A stretch of 64,000 nucleotides of DNA from Rhodocyclaceae bacterium (GCA_018262775.1 JADFDU010000010.1:1-64000), one strand, 5' to 3'; shown: positions 24,781 through 34,568, counted from the first letter of the stretch. Numbers and translations: made by a program. Notes: generated from the sequence alone by a model not told the origin.

Positions 24781-27179
24781 TTACCTCGAAGCGGCTTCCA
24801 GCGCCTAAGCAGCAGCGAATTGCTCACCACGGAGACGGAACTCATCGCCATCGCCGCGCCGGCGATCACCGGATTGAGCATGCCGAAGGCGGCAAGCGGA
24901 ATGCCGAGCACATTGTAGATGAAGGCGAAGAACAGGTTCTGGCGGATCTTCGCCAAGGTGGCGCGCGACAGGTCGATGGCGTCGGCCACCGACAGCAGGT
25001 CGCTCTTCATCAGCGTCACGTCGGCCGCCTCCAGCGCCACGTCCGAGCCGCCGCCGATGGCGAAGGAGACGTCCGCCGCCGCCAGGGCGGGCGCGTCGTT
25101 GATGCCGTCGCCGACCATGCCGACAAGCCGCCCGCCGGCTCTCAATTTGTCCACCGCAGCCGCCTTGTCCTGCGGCAGCACCTCCGCCTCGTAGTGTGCG
25201 ATGCCGGCTTCGCGCGCGATAGCCGCGGCGGTCGCCGCATTGTCGCCGGTAAGCATGACCACCTCGATGCCCTGGGCCTGCAGTCGCACAACCGCCGCGC
25301 GCGAGGTCGGCCGCAACTGGTCGGCGACGCCGAGCAGGCCGAGCAAAGTCAGTCCCTGCGCCACGCCGACGACACTCTTGCCGGCACCGGCCAGGGGTGC
25401 GAGCAAGGCTGCAGGAACCGCGACGCCCTGCTCGGCAAGAAAGCCTGGCGAGCCGAGCGCATAGTCGCTGCCCTCCAGCGTCGCCAGCAGGCCCTTGCCC
25501 GGCACGGCGCGCAGGCCGGCCGGCTGCGACAGTGCAACATGCATCTGCTTCGCATGCGTCACGATGGCCTCGGCGAGCGGGTGGCTGGCGCCCTGCTCCA
25601 GGCTCGCTGCCGCGTGCAGCAGTTGCTCGGAGCTCATGCCGTCCGCCGGCACCACATCCGTCACCACCGGCTTGCCCTGCGTCAGCGTGCCAGTCTTGTC
25701 CACCACCAGCACTTCGACCTTCTGCGCCAGTTCCAGCGCCTCGGCATTCTTCACGAGGATGCCGGCCGTAGCGCCGCGACCGGTGCCGACCATGATCGCC
25801 GTCGGCGTCGCCAGGCCGAGCGCGCAGGGGCAGGCGATCACCAGCACGGCGACGGCGTTCACCAGCGCATTGGTGAAATCGCCGCTGAAGAACCACCAGG
25901 CGGCAAAGGCGACGAGGGCGATGGTCGTCACCACCGGCACGAAGATCGCCGAGATGCGATCGGCCAAGCGCTGCACCGGCGCCTTCGAACCCTGCGCCTG
26001 CTCGACCATGCGGATGATGCCGGCGAGCAGCGTATGGCTGCCGACGCCGGTAGCGCGGCAGTTGAGCAGGCCGTCGCCGTTCACCGTTGCGGCATACACC
26101 TTGCCGCCGACGGATTTGGCGACGGGCAGGCTCTCGCCTGTGAGCATGGCCTCGTTCACGCTGGAAGCACCCTCGACGACTTCGCCGTCGACCGGCATGC
26201 TCTCGCCCGGACGCACGATGAAGATGTCACCGGGATTGAGGCTGTCGACCGCCACCTCGACGAGCACGCCGTCACGCAGTACGCGCGCCGTCTGCGGCTG
26301 CAGGCGGACCAGCGCCTCGATCGCCGCCGAGGTCTTGGCCTTGGCACGCGCCTCGAGCAGCTTGCCCATCAGCACCAGGGTGATGACCGCCGCCGAGGCT
26401 TCGAAATAGACGTGCTGGTGATGCAGGCCGGCCGCCGTCACCACCGTGCTGAAGGCCCAGGCCATGCTGGTGCCGAGTGCCACCAGCACGTCCATGTTGC
26501 CTGAGCCGCCGCGCAAGGCGTGATACGCGCCAACATAGAAGCGCCAGCCGATCCAGAACTGCACCGGCGTGGCCAGCGCAAACTGCAGCCAGCGCGGCAG
26601 CATGTCCTCGTGGCTGCCGGAAAACATGGCGCCCATCTGCGCCACCAGCGGCAGCGTGAGCACCACGGAAATCCAGAAGCGCTTCAATTCGGCGTTGTAG
26701 GCGGCAGCCTTGCGCGCCTTCTCGGCAGCGCGGCTGTTGGAGGTCGATTCGCGCGCCTCGTAGCCGGTGCGGCGCACCGCGGCGATCAGGCTGGCCGCAT
26801 CGGCCTGGCCCGGCCGGAAGCGGATGCTGGCCTTCTCGCTGGCGAAATTCACATTGGCTTCGACGCCGGGCAGTTTGTTCAGCACCGCCTCGATGCGCGT
26901 CGCGCAGGCAGCGCAGGTCATGCCGGAGATCGCCAGGTCGAGCGACTGCGGCGGCACCTTGAAGCCGGCCTTCTCGATGGTCTCGACGAGTTGCAGCGTG
27001 CCCACGGCGCCGGCGCCAGCGTCAAATTCGACGTGGGCGCGCTCGCTGGCGAAGTTCACCGCCGCCGACACGCCGGGCAGTTTGTTCAACTGCTTCTCGA
27101 TGCGCGCGGCACAGGCAGCACAGGTCATGCCCTCGATGGGCAGGTCGACCGCATTAGGTAGAGTTGTCGCTTCGTTCAT
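24777..27179 (-). CDS. copA: Cu(I)-exporting P-type ATPase CopA
   Basis: This 800-residue ATPase has two N-terminal HMA domains ([13 protein letters not shown] and [13 protein letters not shown]). It has the P1B-1 membrane motif [11 protein letters not shown], phosphorylation site [14 protein letters not shown] and GDGIND. It pumps Cu(I) out of the cytoplasm; some homologues load periplasmic cuproenzymes. The start at 27179 gives [20 protein letters not shown]. It follows a SafE-type gene by 31 bp and is followed by the ankyrin gene and copZ. Confidence 0.95.
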   Translation of the reverse strand: MNEATTLPNAVDLPIEGMTCAACAARIEKQLNKLPGVSAAVNFASERAHVEFDAGAGAVGTLQLVETIEKAGFKVPPQSLDLAISGMTCAACATRIEAVLNKLPGVEANVNFASEKASIRFRPGQADAASLIAAVRRTGYEARESTSNSRAAEKARKAAAYNAELKRFWISVVLTLPLVAQMGAMFSGSHEDMLPRWLQFALATPVQFWIGWRFYVGAYHALRGGSGNMDVLVALGTSMAWAFSTVVTAAGLHHQHVYFEASAAVITLVLMGKLLEARAKAKTSAAIEALVRLQPQTARVLRDGVLVEVAVDSLNPGDIFIVRPGESMPVDGEVVEGASSVNEAMLTGESLPVAKSVGGKVYAATVNGDGLLNCRATGVGSHTLLAGIIRMVEQAQGSKAPVQRLADRISAIFVPVVTTIALVAFAAWWFFSGDFTNALVNAVAVLVIACPCALGLATPTAIMVGTGRGATAGILVKNAEALELAQKVEVLVVDKTGTLTQGKPVVTDVVPADGMSSEQLLHAAASLEQGASHPLAEAIVTHAKQMHVALSQPAGLRAVPGKGLLATLEGSDYALGSPGFLAEQGVAVPAALLAPLAGAGKSVVGVAQGLTLLGLLGVADQLRPTSRAAVVRLQAQGIEVVMLTGDNAATAAAIAREAGIAHYEAEVLPQDKAAAVDKLRAGGRLVGMVGDGINDAPALAAADVSFAIGGGSDVALEAADVTLMKSDLLSVADAIDLSRATLAKIRQNLFFAFIYNVLGIPLAAFGMLNPVIAGAAMAMSSVSVVSNSLLLRRWKPLRGK

Positions 27180-27210
27180 GCCAATTGAGATCGCTCGTTT
27201 ACGGAACAGT

Positions 27211-27915
27211 TCATACTGCGCAGACGATGCCCTGCCACAGGCGGCCGCCGAGCGTCGTCGCGTTGAGCAATCCCCACACGCCGAAGCCCATCACCAGCAG
27301 TCCGGAGCCCAGCCGCAGGGCGCGCGCCTGCGCCAGGTCGCGGAACCGCTTCAGCAACAGGCCGGCCAGCAGCAGATTCGGCAGTGTGCCCAGACCGAAG
27401 GCCAGCATCAACCCCGCGCCACGCAGGGAATTGCCCGTCAGCAAAGCGGTGGTCAGCACCGAATAGACCATGCCGCAGGGCAGGAAACCCCACAGCATGC
27501 CCAGCGGCAGTGCGCGGCCGATGCTCGTCACCGGCAGGAAACGCCGCGCCAGCGGCTGGATGCGCGACCACAGCTTCTGTCCGCCGCGCTCGAGGAAAGT
27601 CAGTGCCCGCGTGACGCCGAGGAGGTAAAGGCCGAGCGCCACCAGCATCAGGTTGGCGAGCACATACAGCGCCAGTTGCACCGGCAGGATCTCGTTGAAC
27701 AGCAGTCCGGCACCACCGACGGCGCCCAGCACCGCGCCGGCCAGGGTATAGCTGGAAATGCGGCCGAAATTGTAGGCGAGGTGGATCGGCCACTGACGCA
27801 CGCCGCCCGCAGTATTGGCCGTCAGCGCACCGACGATGCCGCCGCACATGCCGACGCAGTGCGTGCCGCCGAGCAGGCCGACGAGGAAGACAGCGATAAA
27901 GCCGGAATCAGGCAT
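27211..27915 (-). CDS. SafE/TauE-like membrane protein with CxxxC copper-type motif
   Basis: The 234-residue protein has six or seven helices and begins with [19 protein letters not shown]. It matches the sulfite exporter TauE/SafE-like (cytochrome c biogenesis transmembrane) family seen next to cbb3 oxidase and copper genes. The paired cysteines suggest metal handling. The second half contains [19 protein letters not shown], a further conserved Cys. Its neighbours are copA and hemN. Copper delivery to the oxidase is an inference. Confidence 0.8.
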   Translation of the reverse strand: MPDSGFIAVFLVGLLGGTHCVGMCGGIVGALTANTAGGVRQWPIHLAYNFGRISSYTLAGAVLGAVGGAGLLFNEILPVQLALYVLANLMLVALGLYLLGVTRALTFLERGGQKLWSRIQPLARRFLPVTSIGRALPLGMLWGFLPCGMVYSVLTTALLTGNSLRGAGLMLAFGLGTLPNLLLAGLLLKRFRDLAQARALRLGSGLLVMGFGVWGLLNATTLGGRLWQGIVCAV

Positions 27916-28143
27916 GGAGGGGCTTAGGGGACGAAGAAGGTGAAGTATAGACCGGGAGGGGATCCACGCCCCCGGCCCGCCCGCACCGCGAAAAAGCAGC
28001 GTTTGCGCCGGGCCGCCCTAAGCAAACGCGGCACGCGCCGAAGGCGCAATCCCCACCGCAACCCGGCGGACGCACCCCCAAATAAACGAGCGTAGCGAGC
28101 ACTAAAGACCCCCCCCGCGAGGGGGCGAAGGGGGGAGGGTTGG
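27916..28143. repeat. Repeat-rich intergenic region downstream of hemN
   Basis: This 228-base gap contains AACGAGCGTAGCGAGCACTAAAGA, given here only as a landmark for a palindromic CGAGCGTAGCGAGC unit, and a CCCCC-GCGA-GGGGG hairpin at 28112-28125. The first part is GC-rich with the loose inverted pair GCGTTTGCGCC / AAGCAAACGCGG. No ORF is credible. The C/G hairpin could end hemN transcription. Confidence 0.45.
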
Positions 28144-29538
28144 TTAAATCACCTTGGAGTAACGCGCCCGCGCACGATCGGCGCGCAGGTAGCGGTCGAA
28201 CACCATGGCGATGGCGCGCACCAGCATGCGCCCGCGCGGCTGCACGCTGATCCATTTTCCGTTGAGCTTGAGCAGGCCGCCCTGCTCCATTTCGCGCAGG
28301 TCGGCGATCTCGTCGGCGAAATAGCGCTTGAAGTCGATCAGGTGGGCCACTTCCAGCGCTTCGATGGAGACCTCAAAATGGCACATCAGCGCCTGGATGA
28401 TAGAGCGACGCAGCAGGTCGTCCGGCGTCAGTTCGATGCCGCGGTAGACCGGCAGCGTGTTGTTGTCGAGGCGATCGTAATACTCGTCGAGCGTCTTCAC
28501 GTTCTGGCAGTAGCTCGGCCCGACCATGCTGATGGACGAGATGCCGAAGGACATCATGTCGCACTCGGCATGCGTCGAGTAGCCCTGGAAGTTGCGGTGC
28601 AGCCGGCCCTGGCGCTGCGCCACGGCGAGTTCGTCGTCCGGCTTGGCGAAGTGATCCATGCCGATATACACGTAGCCGGCGTCGGTCAGGCGGCGGATGG
28701 CCAGCTGGAGGATCTGCAGCTTGGCGTCGGCCGTCGGCAGTTCCGCATCGGCGATGCGCCGCTGCGGCTTGAACAGGCTCGGCAGGTGCGCGTAGTTGTA
28801 GATCGACAGGCGGTCGGGCGAGAGGCGAATGACCTCTTCGAGCGTGCGGTTGAAGCTGATGACGTTCTGCTTGGGCAGGCCGTAGATGAGGTCGACGGAA
28901 ATCGACTTGAAGCCGTTGGCGCGCGCCGCCTTGAGCACGGTCTCCGTCTCTTCGATGGTCTGCACGCGGTTCACGGCTTCCTGCACCGACCGATCGAAGT
29001 CCTGCACGCCCAGGCTCATGCGATTGAAGCCCAGCTCGCTCAGCACGGCGACCGTCGCCTCGTCGACCTTGCGCGGATCAACTTCGATGGAATACTCGCC
29101 GTTGGGCAGGAGGCGGAAATGCTCGCGCGTCGACCGCATTAGCTGCCGCATTTCGTCATGCGAGAGGAAGGTCGGCGTGCCGCCACCCCAGTGCAGTTGC
29201 ACCACGTCGTGGCTGCCCTCGAGGTGGCCGGCCTGCAGGGCCATCTCCTTGTCGAGGTATTTCAGGTACTTGGCAGAGCGTCCGTGATCCTTGGTGATGA
29301 TCTTGTTGCAGGCACAGTAATAGCAGATGGTGTTGCAGAAGGGGATGTGCACGTATAATGAAAGTGGCCTGCTGATGCCCCCGACCGTGCGCTTGCCCAG
29401 CCACAGCCGGTAGGCATCGGCATCGAAGGCCTCGACGAAGCGGTCAGCCGTCGGGTACGAGGTGTAACGGGGTCCGTTCACGTCGAACCGGCGGATGAGT
29501 TGCGGGTCGAATATCAAATCCTGATAAGTCGCGTTCAT
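28144..29538 (-). CDS. hemN: Oxygen-independent coproporphyrinogen III dehydrogenase
   Basis: HemN is a radical-SAM enzyme for anaerobic haem synthesis, turning coproporphyrinogen III into protoporphyrinogen IX. The 464-residue product has the cluster motif IPFCNTICYYCACNK, the GGTPTFL motif (WGGGTPTFLSHDEM) and the HemN C-terminal domain. ATG 29538 starts MNATYQDLIFDPQLI. An FNR box is centred 69.5 bp upstream, so expression should rise when oxygen falls. Confidence 0.95.
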   Translation of the reverse strand: MNATYQDLIFDPQLIRRFDVNGPRYTSYPTADRFVEAFDADAYRLWLGKRTVGGISRPLSLYVHIPFCNTICYYCACNKIITKDHGRSAKYLKYLDKEMALQAGHLEGSHDVVQLHWGGGTPTFLSHDEMRQLMRSTREHFRLLPNGEYSIEVDPRKVDEATVAVLSELGFNRMSLGVQDFDRSVQEAVNRVQTIEETETVLKAARANGFKSISVDLIYGLPKQNVISFNRTLEEVIRLSPDRLSIYNYAHLPSLFKPQRRIADAELPTADAKLQILQLAIRRLTDAGYVYIGMDHFAKPDDELAVAQRQGRLHRNFQGYSTHAECDMMSFGISSISMVGPSYCQNVKTLDEYYDRLDNNTLPVYRGIELTPDDLLRRSIIQALMCHFEVSIEALEVAHLIDFKRYFADEIADLREMEQGGLLKLNGKWISVQPRGRMLVRAIAMVFDRYLRADRARARYSKVI

Positions 29539-29575
29539 GTAGTGCGGCAACAGTGCTGCGGGACGATGGAGAAAG

Positions 29576-30391
29576 ATGCCGCATCAACCTGTTTATCGTA
29601 TTGACATGGATCAAAGCGACCAACCAACAGAGAGAGAAAGCGAGCTGGAATTGCCCAACAAATCCGCCGTTCCCATCAGTCTGGTCACCATCAAGGCGGC
29701 CTGCTCCCAGTGCAGCCTGCATGAGTTGTGCCTCTCCGAGGGCCTGAGCAAGGAAGAACTGGCCAAGCTCGATATCCTCGTCGGCGCCCGCCGCAAGCTC
29801 AAGCGCCAGCAGAGCCTGTATCGCGTCGGCGACACCTTCGAGGCCCTGTATGCGGTCCGCACCGGCTTCTTCAAGACGGACATCCTGCTCGAGGACGGCC
29901 GCGACCAGGTCACCGGCTTCCAGATGGCGGGCGAGATCCTCGGCATGGACGGCATCGGCGGCGGCGCGCATTCCTGCAATGCCGTCGCCCTCGAGGACAG
30001 CGAGGTCTGCGTCATTCCGTTTTCGCAGCTGGAGCAGCTCTCGCGCGAGATCCAGACCCTGCAGCACAACTTCCACAAGGTAATGAGCCGCGAGCTGGTG
30101 CGCGATCAGGGCCTGATGATGTTGCTCGGTACCATGCGCGCCGAGGAACGCCTGGCGGCGTTCCTGCTCAACATGTCGCAGCGCTTCACCGCGCGCGGCT
30201 ACTCCGCGGCGGAATTCCACCTGCGCATGACGCGCGAAGAGATCGGCAGCTACCTCGGGCTGAAGCTGGAGACTGTGAGCCGCGCCTTCTCGCGCTTCCA
30301 GGAGGAAGGACTGATTGCCGTGCAGCAGAAACACATCCGCATTCTCGACGGCGAGGGCCTGAAGCGGCTGCTCAACCACCAGCCCAGATAA
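29576..30391 (+). CDS. fnr: Fnr-type oxygen-sensing transcription regulator
   Basis: This is an Fnr/Anr-type regulator of 271 residues. N-terminal cysteines in IKAACSQCSLHELCLSEGL, plus Cys in GAHSCNAVALED, should hold the oxygen-sensitive [4Fe-4S] cluster. A cAMP-binding-like domain follows, and the recognition helix region is MTREEIGSYLGLKLETVSRA (E..SR pattern for FNR boxes). ATG 29576 has GGAG five bases upstream; ATG 29606 is an alternative that lies inside the FNR box. It probably controls the FNR boxes seen in this window. Confidence 0.9.
   Translation: MPHQPVYRIDMDQSDQPTERESELELPNKSAVPISLVTIKAACSQCSLHELCLSEGLSKEELAKLDILVGARRKLKRQQSLYRVGDTFEALYAVRTGFFKTDILLEDGRDQVTGFQMAGEILGMDGIGGGAHSCNAVALEDSEVCVIPFSQLEQLSREIQTLQHNFHKVMSRELVRDQGLMMLLGTMRAEERLAAFLLNMSQRFTARGYSAAEFHLRMTREEIGSYLGLKLETVSRAFSRFQEEGLIAVQQKHIRILDGEGLKRLLNHQPR
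29601..29614. promoter_or_regulatory. FNR box between hemN and fnr
   Basis: TTGACATGGATCAA matches TTGAT-N4-ATCAA at nine of ten positions. Its centre is 41.5 bp before a predicted hemN start near 29566, with CATCTT as -10 on the minus strand. It lies in the first codons of the fnr frame if fnr starts at 29576. Confidence 0.75.
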
Positions 30392-30395
30392 GGCT

Positions 30396-30487
30396 TCAGG
30401 CGCATCCCAGGAGTACTTCATCGGGCTGGGTTTCCCAGCCCTCAGGCGCACCCCAAGAGTACTTCTTCGGGCTGGGTTTCCCAGCCC
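30396..30487. repeat. Two tandem 46-bp repeats between fnr and SirB2
   Basis: Units 30396-30441 and 30442-30487 differ at a few positions. Each contains the hairpin GGGCTGGG-TTT-CCCAGCCC and GAGTACTTC. A partial third unit (TCAGGCG) overlaps the stop codon of the minus-strand SirB2 gene. The two genes converge here, so the hairpins may end transcription from both sides, although T tracts are lacking. Confidence 0.8.
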
Positions 30488-30874
30488 TCAGGCGAAAAAT
30501 CCGGCGGGGTTTTTCGTCAGTGCCACGGAAACGATGTAGGCGAAGCAGGCCAGCGCCGCCAGCCAGAAGCCTGCGCGCACCGCCTTGCTGCGGCCGCGCC
30601 GCAGGGCGAACAGGCCGAAGCCGATGTAGCCCAGCAGGCCCAGCACCTTCGCCGTCACCCAGCTGTTCACGAAGGGATATTGCTGCAGCACGACGCACAG
30701 GCCGATGGCAGCAGCCAGCAGCAGCGTGTCGTTCACATGTGGCACCACCCGTACCCAGAGCCGGCCGAGCAGCGGCGAATCCGTCAACATCCAGACCCCG
30801 CGCAAAAAGAAACCGGTGATCGAAATCACCACGCAGGTGACGTGGAGATGCTTGAGCAGCAGATAGGTCGTCAT
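30488..30874 (-). CDS. SirB2 family membrane protein
   Basis: The 128-residue protein has four membrane helices and the SirB family pattern: KHLHVTCVVISITGFFLRGV, then VVPHVNDTLLLAAAIGL. The histidines in HLHVTC and PHVND recur in this family, whose biochemical role is unknown. It follows the NnrS gene (30887) after 12 bp, so the two are likely cotranscribed. Confidence 0.85.
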   Translation of the reverse strand: MTTYLLLKHLHVTCVVISITGFFLRGVWMLTDSPLLGRLWVRVVPHVNDTLLLAAAIGLCVVLQQYPFVNSWVTAKVLGLLGYIGFGLFALRRGRSKAVRAGFWLAALACFAYIVSVALTKNPAGFFA

Positions 30875-30886
30875 GATCTGGAAATG

Positions 30887-32134
30887 TTATCCCGCCTGGC
30901 CGTCGGGACGGGCCTTCACGTAGAGCGGCGCAAACTTGGCATACCAGGCGCCGAACACCGCCAGCCAGCCGAGCGCGGCAAGGAAGGAGAGGTTCGCCGC
31001 GCCGGACAGCTGGACGAACTCCGCTACGAGGCGCACCACCGCCACGCCCTGCATGCCCCAGAAAATCAGCCAGGTGGCCGTGTCGGCGTTCAAGGCCCGG
31101 CCGGAATGTCCGAGGCTCACGCGCGTCACCATGCCGATCACGGCGGAGGCAAAGAAGCCGAGCGTCAGCGCGTGTAGCGGCGCCAGACCTAGGGACCCCA
31201 TGGAGCCCGCGTTGAAGAACAGCAGCAGGCTGTGCACCGCATACAGGCCGAGGCCGACGCCGAGCCAGGCAAAGGCAACATGCAGCACGGCCAGCAGGCG
31301 TAAGGCCAGGCTTCGCGGCAATTGCCAGGCAACGGAAAGCCCCACTGCCATCAGCGCCGCGGGGAGATCGACGAGCCAGGTCCATTGCGGCAGGTCGGCC
31401 AATGCCAGCACGCCGTGGGCGGCATAGCAGGCCAGCAGCGCGTGCAGGATCCACAGGGGCCGCACGACACGGTAGTTCGCCAGCACGGCGCTGGAGAAGA
31501 AGGGCAGCATGCGGTGGCACAGGGCCGTGAACACCGGTAGCAGGAAGAACCACACGCCGCCCTTCACCACGCCCTCCGCCAGCCACGCCGGCCCGCCAGC
31601 GGCAAAGCCGATGAACGCCGCGAGCAGGACGGCGCCGAAAGTCAGCCCCCCCACCACGGCGAGGATGTGGGTCCGCCCGTTGTTCGGCGTGCGTACCATG
31701 CGCCACAGCGCTGGTAGGCCGGCGCACCAGCCTGCCAGCACCAGCCCCAGCGCGGGCAGCAGCAGCGACGGCAGCCACAGCGCAGCATAGAAGCCCAGCC
31801 AGCCGGTACCCATCAGGACGAAGGCGCTGAGGTAGACCTTCTCCCCCACCGACGCCGCAGCCTGCCAGCGCGGCCCCGCCGTCATGATGAAACCGAAGAT
31901 GAAGAAGGGAAAGAAACCGCAAGTCATCAGCAGCGCATGAATCCACGGCGCAGGCAGCGGCCAGGACGGCGCCGCAGACAACTGTCCGAAACGAGCCGCC
32001 AGGTCGACCGCCCACCAGAGCATGGTGAGCACGCCCTGCGTCGCCCCGGCCATAAACATGACGCGGTGGGGCGCATGAAAGAAAGCCGGCAAACAGGAGA
32101 GGCTCACTTTAGGCCGTCTCCATTCGCCCGGCAT
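30887..32134 (-). CDS. NnrS family haem-copper membrane protein
   Basis: The 415-residue protein is the third NnrS homologue in the window. It begins with CLPAFFHAPHRVMFMAGATQ and contains LWILHALLACYAAHG, HALTLGFFASAVIGMVTRV and GHSGRALNADTA, typical of the C-terminal half of NnrS. About twelve helices are visible. A dnr-like regulator diverges from it (32195), and NnrS is commonly under Dnr/NnrR control. I saw no convincing FNR-type box in the 60-bp gap. Confidence 0.85.
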   Translation of the reverse strand: MPGEWRRPKVSLSCLPAFFHAPHRVMFMAGATQGVLTMLWWAVDLAARFGQLSAAPSWPLPAPWIHALLMTCGFFPFFIFGFIMTAGPRWQAAASVGEKVYLSAFVLMGTGWLGFYAALWLPSLLLPALGLVLAGWCAGLPALWRMVRTPNNGRTHILAVVGGLTFGAVLLAAFIGFAAGGPAWLAEGVVKGGVWFFLLPVFTALCHRMLPFFSSAVLANYRVVRPLWILHALLACYAAHGVLALADLPQWTWLVDLPAALMAVGLSVAWQLPRSLALRLLAVLHVAFAWLGVGLGLYAVHSLLLFFNAGSMGSLGLAPLHALTLGFFASAVIGMVTRVSLGHSGRALNADTATWLIFWGMQGVAVVRLVAEFVQLSGAANLSFLAALGWLAVFGAWYAKFAPLYVKARPDGQAG

Positions 32135-32194
32135 GGGAATTCCATGTTATGTTTCCTGCGCCGCGCGCCCGCCAGGGCCGGTAAAGGCCGCTCA

Positions 32195-32887
32195 ATGCAA
32201 AACGACAAGCTCGACATCGCTCAAATACTCCGCAGAATTACCCTGTTCCAGGAACTCAGCCAGGAACAGATCGACCAACTCGCCTCGCAAACACGGGAAA
32301 AGCGGCTGCAAAAGGGCGAGATGCTGTTTCAAAAAGGCGATTCCCCGCGGGGGTTCTACGCCATCGTTTATGGCCAGATGAAACTCGCCTTCCCCTCCGC
32401 CACCGGCAACGAGAAGGTGGTCGAGATCCTCGGGCCGCAGCAGAGTTTCGGCGAGGCCGTGATGTTCATGGATCGCCCCTACCCCGTCTTCGCCGAATCG
32501 CTCGCCGACACCCTGTTGCTGCACATCGCCCGCCAGGCCGTGTTCGACATGCTCGAAACGGATGCCTCCTTTGCCCGCCGCATGCTTGCCGGACTCGCGC
32601 TGCGCCTGCACAGCCTGATACGCGACGTGGAATCCTATTCACTGCGCTCCAGCACGCAGCGCGTCATCGGTTTCCTGCTGCAGCGAATCAACCACAACGA
32701 TGACGAGTCGGGCGACATCCAGATCGACCTGCCCACCAGCAAGCAGGTCATCGCCTCGCGCCTCAATCTCACGCCGGAAACCCTCTCCCGCATTTTCCAC
32801 GATCTGGCCGGCGCCAAGCTGATCTCCGTGCATGGCAAGCACGTCACGGTGCACGGCGCGAAGCGGCTGCGCGAATACGAGCCCTGA
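32195..32887 (+). CDS. dnr: Dnr-like Crp/Fnr family regulator
   Basis: The 230-residue regulator has a cyclic-nucleotide-binding-like domain (~20-140: GEMLFQKGDSPRGFYAIVYG) and a Crp-type helix-turn-helix (KQVIASRLNLTPETLSRIFH). It lacks the Cys cluster of Fnr. In this family (DNR/NNR) haem is thought to sense NO and induce denitrification and NO-tolerance genes. The setting, beside NnrS, DUF2249 and hemerythrin, fits. AAAGG precedes ATG 32195 by eight bases. Confidence 0.8.
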   Translation: MQNDKLDIAQILRRITLFQELSQEQIDQLASQTREKRLQKGEMLFQKGDSPRGFYAIVYGQMKLAFPSATGNEKVVEILGPQQSFGEAVMFMDRPYPVFAESLADTLLLHIARQAVFDMLETDASFARRMLAGLALRLHSLIRDVESYSLRSSTQRVIGFLLQRINHNDDESGDIQIDLPTSKQVIASRLNLTPETLSRIFHDLAGAKLISVHGKHVTVHGAKRLREYEP

Positions 32888-32920
32888 TCGGGGCGCTGAC
32901 GGGCCGCGCGCCGGAGAAAG

Positions 32921-33030
32921 TCCCCTTGCACCCTTGGGGGTGCCCCAAGCCGGCCGCAGTGCGCCAGTGTGTACTTGGAGCGCAGTGAACCACCGTCACC
33001 CCCTTCCTTGGGAAGGAGGCTGGGGGGAAG
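32921..33030. repeat. Composite palindromic repeat downstream of dnr
   Basis: The stretch holds CACCCTTGGGGGTG, then GGAGCGCAGTGAACCACCGT, then GTCACCCCCTTCCTTGGGAA..., a palindrome. The last two parts recur in the same order near 63053-63110. The 3' part encodes the final residues of the minus-strand NnrS-like protein. Confidence 0.7.
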
Positions 33031-34339
33031 GTGCTTGCTCGGCGGCCAGTCGTGCCGCAAGCTCGCTGCTGAAGCGGGCGTAGTTGCGCGTCGCCACGAC
33101 CAGGTTCCACTCCAGCCAGACGCACGAAGCGATCAGCGCCACGCCGCCGGGATAAACCAGCCAGGGCAGCGGCACCGCCGCCAGCAGCAGGATCAGCGCC
33201 GCCAGGTGCAGCCTGAACTGCATCATCATGCGCGGCTCCGAGATCATCTGCCGCATGTTCGGCACCACCAGGCCGGGCTTGCCGATCTTTTGCAGGTGCA
33301 TCCAGTTGAGGAAGGGCATGATCTTGTAGAGCATGCCGCTGATAACCGGCATGAACACGCCCACCATGAGCAGCACGCCGAGCAGGAAGGGCACGCCAGC
33401 ATAATCTTCCACGCCCGGATTGAGCTGCTGCAGCACGACGGCGAAGGTTGCCACGACGAGGACGGCCATCGCCAGCCGCCAGAACAGCAGCGTCGGCTCG
33501 GTCACCTTGCGCCGTCTTTGCCCCTGCAGGCGCAGCGTCACCACGGCAAAGACCATGGTGAGCAGTGCGGCCGCGCACCCCAGCGCGACCTGCAGGCCGG
33601 CAGGCCGCTGTAGCGGCAGCCAGGTGAGCGACCAGGCCGCCAGCAGACAGAACAAAGTCAGCGAAAAACTGCGCGCCAGCCAGGCTGGATAGGGCGGTGT
33701 CAGCTGAAACATCGGCACCACCAGATAGGCCACGCTGGCCACCAGCAGCATGCTCCAGCCGCCCAGCCCCCAGGCCGCATGCACATGGGTGATTTCGATG
33801 AGCGGCAGCGCCAGCTGCCAGCCGAACGCGCTTGCCAGCGTCGCGCCGAGGGCGATGGTCACAATCAGGCCGAACACGGCGATGCGCAGGGAACTGATGG
33901 TCGGCCCCTGCGCTGGCGTGCGGAACAGCGCAATGAGCACGATCAGCGCGAAGGCCCCGAGGGAAATCGTCATGAAGGGCACGGCGATGCGGAACAGCAG
34001 CGCCGTGCCGCTGAGGAATCCGGCCACCAGCAGCAGCGTGCCGATGGTCAGGCCGGCATGCGTCAGATGCGTGACGCGGCGCGGCTGCCAGATGTTGGCC
34101 CCCGCCGCCACGGGCAACATCTGCAGCAGCGCGCCGCACATCGCCTGCAGCATGAAGCCGACAGCGAGCAGATGCGTCAGCGCCAGCGCCACCGGCGTCC
34201 AGCGCGAGGCGAATGCCGCCGGTCCCTGCCACAGCAGGAGCAGGCCCGCCGCCATGCCGAACAGCGGCGCCGTAAGGAAGAAGCGGAAGGGCACCGAGAT
34301 GGGCGGTGCCTGTTCGAAGGACAGGCCAGGTTGCATCAC
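32996..34339 (-). CDS. NnrS-like / oxidase-subunit-I-like polytopic membrane protein
   Basis: This 447-residue protein has about twelve helices and conserved His positions in ALTHLLAVGFMLQAMCGALL, HLTHAGLTIGTLL and ITHVHAAWGLGGWSMLL, plus YKIMPFLNWMHLQ. It resembles uncharacterised haem-copper-type proteins of denitrifiers. The last ~12 residues (QAPSPQPPSQGRG) are encoded by a palindromic repeat and are likely an acquired tail. It is followed upstream by DUF2249 and hemerythrin genes in the same operon, with 7- and 10-bp gaps. Confidence 0.65.
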   Translation of the reverse strand: MMQPGLSFEQAPPISVPFRFFLTAPLFGMAAGLLLLWQGPAAFASRWTPVALALTHLLAVGFMLQAMCGALLQMLPVAAGANIWQPRRVTHLTHAGLTIGTLLLVAGFLSGTALLFRIAVPFMTISLGAFALIVLIALFRTPAQGPTISSLRIAVFGLIVTIALGATLASAFGWQLALPLIEITHVHAAWGLGGWSMLLVASVAYLVVPMFQLTPPYPAWLARSFSLTLFCLLAAWSLTWLPLQRPAGLQVALGCAAALLTMVFAVVTLRLQGQRRRKVTEPTLLFWRLAMAVLVVATFAVVLQQLNPGVEDYAGVPFLLGVLLMVGVFMPVISGMLYKIMPFLNWMHLQKIGKPGLVVPNMRQMISEPRMMMQFRLHLAALILLLAAVPLPWLVYPGGVALIASCVWLEWNLVVATRNYARFSSELAARLAAEQAPSPQPPSQGRG

Positions 34340-34346
34340 TGCACCC

Positions 34347-34568
34347 TCAGGCCTTCCGGATATGGATTTCTACGGTGCCGTCGGGGCGGGATTGCGCGCG
34401 GTGCGTGTAGCCGTTCTGCCTGAGGATGCCGTACAGGGGCTGCGGTTCGACGTAGAGCAGCAGCAGCAGCTCCTCGCCGTCCGGCAGCGTATCCAGGGCG
34501 GCGAGCGTCAGCTCCATCGGCTCCGGCGGCATCAGCCCCCTGCCGTCGATCACCCTGTCCTCGCTCAT
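34347..34568 (-). CDS. DUF2249 domain protein
   Basis: This 73-residue protein has the DUF2249 pattern: IDGRGLMPPEPMELTLAALD, then LLLYVEPQPLYGILRQNGY. Such proteins recur with NnrS, hemerythrin and nor genes in denitrifiers but have no confirmed activity. It lies between hemerythrin and the NnrS-like gene in one operon. Confidence 0.85.
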   Translation of the reverse strand: MSEDRVIDGRGLMPPEPMELTLAALDTLPDGEELLLLLYVEPQPLYGILRQNGYTHRAQSRPDGTVEIHIRKA

